Notes under the pieces: model-generated
What the model was told of the DNA's origin: nothing
What the model saw: the letters and a program-made list of their open reading frames with translations, nothing else
Databases searched by the model: none
NCBI GenBank assembly: GCA_018825425.1
Contig: JAHJEM010000140.1
Location: 1-35,032 of the forward strand
DNA: 35,032 nucleotides
Direction of reading: 5' to 3'
From: Nanobdellota archaeon
GTDB lineage: Archaea > Nanobdellota > Nanobdellia > Woesearchaeales > JAHJEM01
Position numbers and translations under genes: made by a program
In this document: in pieces, positions 17,301 through 29,300 of the stretch
Position numbering within the stretch: the stretch's first letter is position 1
Layout of the letters: every line of letters begins with the position of its first letter

Positions 17301-20300
17301 GTAAAATAATCTGCAAAAGAAGTCATAATCTTTGTTGCAGCATCCGCATGAGTAAATGGTTCGATAGACTTATATATGTTGTAGTGTGAAATATCTGTAG
17401 CACCACTTCTGACCCAATGAATATACAAGTCATCTGCACCCGGAACTGAATCTACCCAGACCATTTCCAAAGGTTCGGGTGGTCGAGTATCAATGTAGAA
17501 GATGATGGTTCCTGATATTCCAAGATTATTTGATTCATCAACACAGCTTGCAAAGATATAATTCTCACCTTCAATTCCTGTTATTGATCCGTTTGACTGA
17601 TTTATGTTTACATCTCCTGCACCATTGAGGTTGTACCAGCACTCGACCACGTCTTCGCTGCCAATAACTGTTAATGGCAGTGTGAAAGTATCATAAGTAT
17701 TTAATTGAGGAGAGATCACACTGACTAACGGGGGAGTCAGATCTGCAACTGTTCCTGCAACAGAGCTCACAATATTATTTTCATTCCCTCTTAAATCAAC
17801 ACCAGTTACTGCATAGTAATATGTCTGCTCACTAATCAATGTCTCATCAAGATACTCTGTTTCTTGTGCGTCTGGGGAATCCCTTAGTTCTGCTTGGGAA
17901 ATATCGCTGAAGCTTTGATCTGCTCTATAAACATTATAATATTCTATGTCCGCGACTTGACTTGCCTGCCAAGATATTTGAAGAGCAGTTTCTCCAGGTA
18001 CAGCTTGCACAGTTACACCTTCGATTTGATTGGGTGCAGTATTATCCAATACCACTTCGATTGGCTCTCCAGCACCCATGTTGTCTGTGCCATCTCTAAT
18101 TCTGAAACTGATTGTGTAGGTCTGATCAGGATAGCCTTGTGTTATCCATTCAAAAGAACAAGCACCATCCATATCTCCAGGTAGGAAATCATTTAATACA
18201 CCTTGAGATGACCATTCAGTATCACAAGTACCATCTGAGCTTATGCAGACTTCACAAGTCTGCGCTAGTTCATTGGTCGGGTCTGAGACCATTGCACTTA
18301 GATAAATTATGCCCCTTGGTAAATCAACTTGGTTCATCAAAACTATTGGTGGCACAGTATCATTTACCTGGAAATTAACTGTGGACTCTCCTTCAAGTCC
18401 AATGATGTCTCTAGCGACGAGAATGAGATCATTTTCTCCAATCACAGGAGTTATTGGAATGTTCTCACCTTGCATACTTGTAACAGTAACAAAGTCACCG
18501 CCATTCAGGCTGAACCTAGCCCATTCAATCTCTTCATCAACACTATATCGCAAATTGATATTCTGTGTTGGATAAGTTGCATGGATTGGTGAGTGTATAG
18601 TAACAACAGGAGGTGATGCGTCCACAATGATCGGACCTCCAATTATTTCATGAGATTGCCCGCCAGGATCTGCAGGTACATATGGATCAGGTTCAGTTAT
18701 ATCATTTGGAGCACTAACAGTAATTGTTGTGCCTGCTTTGGCTTGAACATTTCCTTCATTGAACATGAAATAGCCAACCATGTCAGGTTGTCCCATTTCC
18801 AATGCCTCTTCAATAGTCAGAGTTACAGCAATTGTCTCTTGGCTTTCATTGGCAGCATCAGTCCAGGCCGCCGTAACAGGAATTCCCTGGACAGGACTCT
18901 GGTTATTTGCAAACCGAACTGCACCGAATAAAGTTGTGGGCAGGTATGGCTGGAACCGTTCAGGCACTGTACTAAACACATAATAGTTACCACCATTAGT
19001 ATAAAGAGCGGAGTTGCCCAGAATATCTTCTGATTCCACACTGGACATATATGTTGTATCAGGTTCTAGACCACGCAAGGTCACTGAATGGTGTTCTTTC
19101 AAGAAGTCTCGCGCCTCTTCCTCATCAGGAGGAATGCCGGTTCCATAATGTACTGTACTCGTAGCTGGTTCATTGGTGTCCCATTCAATTGTTGCTGTAT
19201 CTGCATTTACCTCAGTAACCTCAATGTTTGACAGTACTGGTTTTGATGTCTCTAATTCTTCAGTGGTCTTTAAGTAAACAGTCTGATTATTGCCACCATT
19301 TGATTGCCAGAAGACAGATCTGAGCAAGTGCGTAACTTTAGGATTGGTTGAAAGGGCAGCATCATAAGTCATCCTGTTTCTGTCAATCAATTCATAAAGG
19401 TCTCTATGTATCTTTGCATATACAATCTCACCTTCCTCTTGCCAAACTGCATGGAGCTGGAATCCTAAAACAAGGTCAAGTTCTGTGGCTGTTGGATTCG
19501 CATTCAGGTCAATGGAATTGCCAAGGCTTGTCCCGTTCACCCCTGTAATGCGTATGGTGTTATTGGTTATCAATCCCAGATATATCCCTCCACTCACTCC
19601 GACCGCAGGATAGGATCCTTGGCCAAAAGGAATGTTCTTAATGGTATTAGCATCATTATCTAACAACAGATAATGATTATTATTGGATGAATCTTGCCAC
19701 ACTACATGGATGCTGCTTGAAGCATATTCAGCCTCATAATCAACTGCTCTCAATCCAGAACTTATCTTTCTTGCAGCATAGACTGTATTGCCTTGAGTAT
19801 TCAGAGTCTTGATATATAGTTCAGGAATTCCATCCCTGTCATCAATCATTAGCAGATAAACATATGTGTCTCCTGCAAGGATTGTTGGTTTTTCTGAATT
19901 GTAAACATTGGTTGTGATTCTCTTGTTGTCAATCAAGAATTCTCCTGTCGAATCAAGTTTTGACATGTATATCTCCTTATTTGCATCGCGATCATCAACC
20001 CAAGCAACATATGAAGTTCCCGAACCATCCACGTCAATGTTCGGATTGTTAGAATTATAGAAATTATTGGTCAGTCTCGTGCTATACCATTCCAATCTGC
20101 CAAAACCATTCATCTTGGTATAGAAAATCTCAGGGTTATCATAACGCGTATCCTCATACACTAGATGCCTGTTGCCTTGGCTGTCTGACATCGCATACAT
20201 TGAGTCAGGAGAATCTTCTCTGGTCATCTCAATCGTGCTTGACCATTCAATTGGCTCATTAACTCTAAGTTCAGTTTCAGTTGATCCATACAATCCGACA

Positions 20301-23300
20301 TAATCATACGCAACAATGGTTACAGTATAATATCCTGGATTTGCAGGGGCAGTCAAATCAGCCTCATACACATTGGGTGATACAATGGTCATTGAATATG
20401 CTTGACCTCCAAGATATGCTGTAACATTAGACACACCAACAGTATCATTAGCAATGACCGTCAAATGGGCCAAACCTCCTGCATCTGTAGGATTTGTCAT
20501 CTCCAGAACATATACTCCTGGAGGATTAGAATCTTTCAAGCTGTATCCAGTAATGTTTGCAGTGTTATTTGCAGTATCTGACAATCGGAAGGTTATAGAA
20601 TAGTTACCGTCAGGATATGTTGCTGCGTCCCATACAAAATGACACATACCGCTTGAATCACCATAATTATACAATGGATTGCCTGCTTGCCAAGCACAAC
20701 CTGGAAGAGCAGAGAAACAGACTTCGCAATCAGTAGCAAGGCCACTGTAATCAGATGCGTTTATTGCAAGAACAACTGTTGTGTTTACAATAGGAGGAAT
20801 GTTTACAAATGCAAGGGTTGGAGGAGTTCTGTCTTCTCCACAGAAATGAGTCTCACGGACATAGTATTCTCCTTCTCCACTGAATTTCATATGATATTGG
20901 CCAGGATCAGGATGATATACAGTAATCATGTCTGTCTGACCAGGTGCAACAGTCAATGAATTATCATAAGGTTCACTGCAAGAAGCGGCTTGCTGCTTTG
21001 TATCCATGGTGATTGTACCAGAAATGGATTGGAGCGTTAGATTAAGTTCACAAGCGCCGTCTGTAAATGCTACGTGGCGGTATTGCACACCCTCTGATTC
21101 AGGAAATGATTCAGATATGTTGGTTTCATTCGTCGTCACATTTTCTTCTAAGGAAGTGGCACTGCCTTCAAGCCAACCATGTGCTTCACCGTCAAGAAGA
21201 CACGATTCAGGACAGGATACGCATTCAAGTTCTTGACTGCAAGAATATGATCTGTCCAATGAGAATTCTCCGGATCCTGTGACCCGCACATAGTAATTTC
21301 CAGCAGCAGTCAAGTATTGACTAACAGTCTCTGTTTGACCTGCAGATACAAATATTGATTGATCAAATGTATCTGTGCAAATATTTGGCTGAGAATTTAT
21401 TGAAAGCGCATGACCTTCTCCAAGAGATGTTATTGAAAATACGACAGCACAATTGTTATCAGATAATGTGTGGGTATAGAAACGAGAATTGTATATATTG
21501 TTGTCTTGATTATCTTGTTCTTCTTGTTCCTCATCATCCTGTTCTTCTTCCTGTTCTTCTTCATCAAATTGGCCTTCAGGATATCTGACCATAACCTTAT
21601 CAGGATTATTCGTATGCCACGTAATTGTGTCCCCATCGATATCCATGCCGAAATTAGCCCAATTCGTGGTTGTGCTTATCCTACTTTCCACGCCAGATAC
21701 CAAATCTTTGCTATATGTATCCCAACCACCATTACGATAGTCGGCCCAGATCACTTGGTCTCCAGAAATCTTTGGACCGAGTGAAGGAGTCGTGGAAATT
21801 CTGGTGTGAGTACTAGTTGAAAGATCATACATATAGATATTAAACTGCCCGTTGCGTTCATCTTCCCAGACAACGCGATTTCCATCAATATCAACTGCTC
21901 GTTGTAGCCAACCTCCAGAATAGATAGTTGTTATTCTTTCAGTATCCATATGATAAACCAGCACGTTGGATGACGAGCCATCAATAACTGCAACATTATT
22001 TCCAGATATTCTTGGCGCGGAAAAATATTCCCCAGGTATTAGCAAGGATTCTTCACCAGTATTTATGTCGTACAGATAGATACCATTAGCATCAGAATTA
22101 GACCTACGAAAGACAATATCTGTTCCATCAATATCAGGAAAACCCCAATATTCATCATCAGGAGATAATTGAGTGGTTACCCCTGTTTCATAATCGTATA
22201 AGAAAATTGCTCTATTAGTATATGGCCTATCCCAAACAACATAATTACCCGATATTTCCTGATATGCACCTGTTGTCTGAAATGATGCTATATCCATTAA
22301 TTCATCTGACTGTAAATCATAGAGGAATAACCTGGTGCTATTATAGCTTGAACCTCTTCCAAAAAAAGCCACCAGATTACCAGACACTCTTGGTGAACGT
22401 GCGATATCCAATCCAGGGGAAATCGGCTTGGTTATGTATCCGTCGGCCAATACAGGTCCAGTATCTAAACCAGGCATCTCAGAAGCATCAATTGAACCAA
22501 ATACCTGATCACCCAAAGAACACGCAATACCACAATTACTGCACATAGGTGCCTCAAAGCATCTTGTCTCTTTGACAATCTGGAAAGTACCTACTCCGCT
22601 CACTGCAGCATAATAATTACCTGGCCCGACCAGCATAGATATTGTTCCTGATTGTCCTTCTGGGACATTGATTTGCTGCTTGAACTCTTCACCACACACA
22701 TTTGAATTCTCATTCACAGAAAGCTTGAATGGTCCTCCAAAAGGATTCAACGTAATATTAACTTCACAAGAATTGTTTGTGATAGGAATAAAAAAGAAGC
22801 GACTGGTGTCTGCAGGGATGGTGTAACCTCCCTGCTCCTGATCATCACCTTGATCCTCTTGATCTCCATGATCTTCTATAGGAAGACCAAATGTGAACAT
22901 CTGTAGCAGTCTATTTCTGTCATCAATCCAAATAATTCGGTTGTCTGATACAGATGGCCAAATTTGTCGTCTGCTATCAGAGGTTACTTGGAGTTCTTGA
23001 CCTGTGCTAAGATCATACATGAAAATATTCTCATCAGGGAAACTATTACCCATTTCATCAGTAACCATTCCCGCACGAGCATCACTCCAGGTCACCCAAT
23101 TCCCTTCAATATCATAATCTTGTTCTTGCACAGAATTTGTGGTTATGCGTGTTTCTTGACCGGTTGACAAGTCATGAATAATGAGCTCTGACGGAGAATA
23201 TGTGTTATCTGAGTACATAATTTTGTTACCTGATATTGACGGCTGATACTGACCGTTTGGTTTACGAATTCGTGTAGCATTCTGCGTTCCATTCTGATCA

Positions 23301-26300
23301 GTTAGCTCATATACATAAACATCATAGTCAGTCCAATCTTCAGAATCACGATCATGAAATACGATTTTATTTCCTGAAATACTTGGCTTCATATGAAGAA
23401 AAGATGTCTCCATAACAAATTGATTCTGACCTGTGGCAATATCATAATAATAGATGCTCTTTCCGCTTGAATAAGCAACATAGTTACCTTCAATCTCTGG
23501 CATTTCGCCTCCTGCAGGGACGCTGATAACATCTTCCTGACCAGAATTCAAATCATACATGATAACTCTAGTGATATCATCCCGATTATCTGTAAATACG
23601 ACATAGTTATCGTATATGTCAGGAGTGTACATAGGGTCTTCAGAAGGTATTATGGTTTCTGTTCCTGTATCAAAATCATAAAAATAAACGTCCCCGTTCC
23701 TTATCCAGACTGCCCTGTTGTCATCAACCGAGTTTCTTCCCCCTTCTGTCCATGTTGGAAAATTCTGTAAGACATATGGAAGGCCATCAAACTCAATGTA
23801 CACAGGATCAGGAAGCGGAGGTTTGAACTGATCAACATCACATAACACTCCTTGTCTTGAGATCTGAGCACCCCATGTTCGAAGCACTTTCTCCCCTGTT
23901 TGTTCATCAACAGATCTCCAATACAATCGATTTTCAGCCACAATAGCTTTGGATTCATCTTGAGGAGTTGATGTAATCTGCGTAGTTGATCCTGTATTTA
24001 GATCATACAAAAACACATCCCAGTTACCATCTGGATTGCCCAAAAAGACTATCCAATTTGATTCCATCATAAATTCCTTTGGATTCCCTGCTCCAGAAAC
24101 AAGATCAGGAATGGCTTGAGTTACACCAGTAGCCCTGTTAAGAAGCATATTCCCGTATGTAACATAGTTGCCTGATATACGAGGATTTTCTCCAGCCGCA
24201 ACCTCAGAAATCTGACCTGTAGAAAAATCTTTAACCATTAGAGGATTTGCTGATCCATAAACATATTTCGCCCAAATCAATTGGTCCCCATCTGAATGAG
24301 GATGATATGAAATTTCAGAGGCAACCAAGGTGGTTTGGCCTGTAGATACATCATAAGTACGCAGTTGCCCAAGAGAACTACCGCTTGCTCCTGTCCAATA
24401 CACTATATTGTCAAATATTCCTAGGCCATCACCAGTCCAAACAGTGTAGGTTGGATTGGATGCAGGTTGGTGAATTAGTTGATTCTGTCCTGTGGTAAGA
24501 TCATGCATATGTATTGTCGATACTCTAATAGTATCTGCACTTCTTTGATTATGCCACACAATATGGTCTCCTGAAATTGCAGGTGTAATCTGATACCCAA
24601 GTTCTTCCGTGATCTGAGTGGTCGTGCCCGTCTCAAGATCGCAATAAAATATATCAGTACCATAATTTGTATCCAAAATATATCTTTCATCCCAGACGAT
24701 CTGTGCTCCTGAACCATCAACATTCACTCCAAATCCAGATGCGTCAGTCCACAAATATCCTACATCCTGGATAACATAATCAGCATAATCCCCCTGATCT
24801 TGTTCTTCATCCTCTTCCTCATCTTCCTCTTGATTTGGATAATTATCTACGCCAGCCCCGCCACCTTCAATGTAGTACACGTTTGGATATCCTGAATTCT
24901 GGGAAAAGTCATCCCAATAATTTCCCTCACTTCCTGAATCCCAAGTTGTAACCACACCAACATTCTCGTATGCGTTCTGTCCATTGTTCTCAAAGGTATT
25001 ATTATACGCTCCATCAATAATGCCATCACGAGCCACGAAAACTCCTCGTCCCGAATTGCCACTGATAATATTATTATGGAAATAACGTGTACCTGCATTT
25101 GCAGTAATCATAATACCCTCATTGTTGTTTTGGATTGTATTGCCATATATTTCAGCAAAGGTAGAAGATATTCCAAGGAAAATTGCTCTTCGAATACTAT
25201 TGCGGATAGTATTATCACGTATTCTTGAACTAATCACACTATTAGAAAAGTTGACTCCTGCATTACAACCATTAAAATCATTAAGCATTACTGACATATA
25301 GCTTGTAAATTGCGCTTTAACACCATCATGAACATCATTGAAAGTATTATCAAGTACAAGACTTCCGCTGCCTCCATTAACATAAACGCCTGTTTGTAAT
25401 CCTTCAAAATTGCAGTCCCTCACAGTTATGGTTTGACCTAATATTTCAATTCCAATATTCCCATATGTTCCTGGACCAGATATTGTATGACCATGACAGT
25501 TTATTGTGAATTCAGATCCTGTAGCTCGGAGCCCGACACCCTCACAATACATATCTTCTGTCAAATCAGTTTTTCCTGACACAGTGCCACCACACAAAGG
25601 AGATGGAGTGACATTTGTGTCATTACTATCATTACCTGGAGCACCAATAGCCATTCCAGTAATCATTCCCAAATCAGATGCTTTTAGAGTAAATTCTGGC
25701 GCGGATACACTGGATATCGGATTTCCTGAAATTACCATCCCAGTCATTTCACCAGGTGCGCTTTGTGGCTCAATCTCGCCTGAAAAAGAATATCTAAGCA
25801 AGCATGCATCTCCACAATCCATGCATGTATTGCCTAATTCATCACCTTCCAGCCAATGACATACATAATCATCTTCAAAATAGGTCAGTCTAGGGTCTGA
25901 ATCGTCACAGTCAGGTTCACTCTTACAATATTCAGAACAGCTAGCAGGCATGTCAGGAGATATTCCCCAATTGCAATAAGTATCATGATCATTATCATTA
26001 CACTGGATCTCATAATCACCAGTCAAGGTAGTAATAGGAGCAAGAACCGCATGAGTCCAACCAATGTTTGATATCGGGGTCTTGACGTATGCATAACCAT
26101 GATCGCCATATCCTGAACCCCAACTGTTCTTGAAGATCCAGATGGTCTTGCCGTCGTTAGGATCTGTCTTCCAACCCTCAAGGCTCATTGCGTGACTCCA
26201 ACTATATATTCCACCGCTGACAGCACCATTTACAATGTGCCCTTTAAGTACTTCCTCACCTTGAGAACCATAGAATGGAACGCGTCCTGCAACCCACAAT

Positions 26301-29300
26301 TTCTCTGATGGATTAGAACATTTATTAGCACAATTATTGTTTGTTGCAGTATACGGGAAACAACCCTCATTGACAACACCTGTTGTTGTATAATAATCCA
26401 AGGTCCTCCAAGGCCAACCTCCTGCACAAGATCCTGCCCCACTACACGAAAGAGCATCTTGCTCTGCCATGTTAAAATCAATGTGCTGATTGAAATATAA
26501 GTTTGCAGCCAGTTCGGTCGCACCAGTTGCAGCAAACGCCCAACAGCTTCCGCATTGCCTTTGATCCTTGATAGATGTCGGCCACCATTCTCCATGCCTA
26601 TCTCTCCAATCCCAACCAGAAGGATAATTGGATCCTGGAAGGCTTGGTTCTGGAGGAGTATAGTCTCCTGGAGGCTCTGCTCCTTCTGGAAGAACAAAAT
26701 CATCATCAAGAATAATATCAAATACACCTCCCGTATAATATTCAAATCCCTGAAGATTTGGAAGCTCGTCAATCTCACCAACTCCAAGCAAATTTTTCTT
26801 CTCTTCATAAGTCAGATCAGAAATAGGAGTTCTTCCTGCAGTCCAATCTAGATTGTTCCTATCTATGTAATCTCGGATCCTCTGAATCTTATAATCCTCT
26901 TGAGCAATATCTCTCTCAGAAGAACCTGCATCTACTGCTCTTCCTGTAATAAGACCTGAATCTCCCAGATCATCCATATCAACTGATCGAATCACCACGC
27001 GAGCATCTTCAATTTGAAGCTTGATACTGCTTGGAATAACACCCTCCAATTCACACGTCTCTTCACACACATCACTGATCTTAAATTTATCAGAAGGCGC
27101 GAGTAGAGTATACGTTTCATACACCAAGTATTCCTTGCCTTCTGTATCAACCAACACAACACGTACCAAACCATTGAAAGATGTAAACTCGATATCTGCA
27201 GTCAGTGCCAGACCGTCAATTGGTTTATCTATATTCAATGAATATTCATGATCAGATGTGAAGAACGCATTGATATCCCTCTTATCTGTCTTTTCAGAGA
27301 GCTTAAATATATCTGGAAGACTATCATCAATAGTCTCGTTTGTCTGGTTCTTGTCCTGTCTCTTCTCCCCGCACTTCTGTTCCTTGGCCAACTGATACCC
27401 TCCTTCACCGTGCACAGAGAGATAATATGTTCCTGGATATGTCAATTGTAGCTCAAGCGAACCAGATTGTTTTGCTGGCACAGTAATCTGCTCCTCATAG
27501 TTTTCTGAACAAACATCAGGAGAGGTACTTGCACTCAACACCAATTCTTCTTCGAGAGATGTAAGGATGAGCGTAATATCACAATCATTCTCATCAAGTA
27601 TGAAATGATGATTATTGGTCATGATCCCGTCATATCTGACACAGTAGAAATGTTTTCCTCCACCACTACCGCAACCAAGATCTTCTTTATTTATCCAATC
27701 AGGACCTGTCTCACCAATAAGGCCTATAGTTGCTTTCTTACTGTCAGTCTTAATTGTCCAATCAGCACAATTCTTGCCTGTTAATCTACCCTGCTCATCA
27801 GATCCTGTCCAGACATACTCCTTCAGCGGACTGACCCCTTGTGATGTCAGCTCAATAGGAGATAGAATATTTCCATCAAAAAGATCTGCTTTACTGTTGG
27901 CAACTATCTTACCATCTAGAGTCTTATACACAACATTTGGAAGCCTGTCTTTTGCATTGGTTTTTGAATCAGAAAGGATTGCAACATAGTTACCTTCAGG
28001 ATCAACATTGTATCCAGAACCCATACAGGTTCTATCTGCACTTCTTAGACCTCCAAAAATCCCTGATACTGCACTGCTGCTCACAAACATTGTACCATCA
28101 TAAACTGGTCTAGGAACCTCGTTTTTGGTTTGCTCTACCAAAAGACAGCTTCGGTGACAGTCTCTGCACTCATCCAATTGAGATAGTTGTTGATGGCAAA
28201 CAGCATCCTTACGTAATATGTACTGTCCGGATCCTTGGACACTTACACCATATGAACCTGATTCCAGATAATGTTTTGATATGGTTCTTGTCTGGCCTTC
28301 AGACACTGAAATGACGTCTGAGTCAGTTCCGCAAGAATCTTCTTGCGTTGCCAGCATAAATGAACCAGTCACAGCTGTAAGGGTTAATTCCACATCACAA
28401 TCCATTGCAGATAAATAATAATTATAATATTGTGTGGATTCTGAATTTGCAGTCACTTGATCAGCCAGTGCACAAGCATCATGGCACAATGTACACTCCT
28501 CTGCGGGTTTAGTCTCATAACGCACAAAATCAACACCAAGAACAGAACCAATATTTAGTTCAGATATTATCTCCTTTTTCTTAATGTCTGCAATCTTGAA
28601 TCCATAATATTCATCTGCAAGATATGCATAATTTCCATTGATATCGAGTTCCCGTATACTGCCTCTAATCTCAATCTTTGCATGTTGTTTAAGATCAGAT
28701 ATCCGTACAATATCTAAACCACTTTCCAAGCCAACATACAGATAGTCGCCTTGAGCCTTAACATCCAGCTGGAACATCTTGCTTTCATAATAATTCAGAT
28801 ATTGGAATGTGGATGCAGTTAAATCATTAATATCAAATTTTACCAGATCCGCAGTCAGCGACACGATAAATGCATGTGGTCCTTGAACAGCCACTCCAGA
28901 CGGACTTGTGGCGGCACTGTAACCCTTTCCCACAAGTCGCGGATTCGCCTTATTGGAAATGTCAATAACAGTTAGATCCGCATTTGCACAAGCAAGAAAG
29001 GCATGATTATCTCTAACTGTTACATCCTTGTTCTGAGAGCAATCGGCATAGGTTCCAACAATATTCATAGAAGTCGGATCTGAGATATCCACAATCCTAA
29101 GACCATGATCATCTGTAGCAAGATACGCATAATTATCCTGTATATCCATCCCCCAAATGAGATCCGAAGGCATGCTACCCATAATTGTTGGATTCGTGGG
29201 ATTGCTAATGTCAACAGCAAGTAAAACCGTTCCAGCAAAATATGCAGTATTGCCTACCACAATAGCATCTCGTAAAAATGTGTCCGGAGCAGTAGCACCA

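Noticed and set aside
14750-17830. Regularly spaced gcataataataa-like DNA repeats resembling an interspersed repeat array or CRISPR
   Set aside because: Spacing is hundreds of bp and the repeats encode the conserved YYYAV strand of FN3 domains, so they are protein-level repeats.
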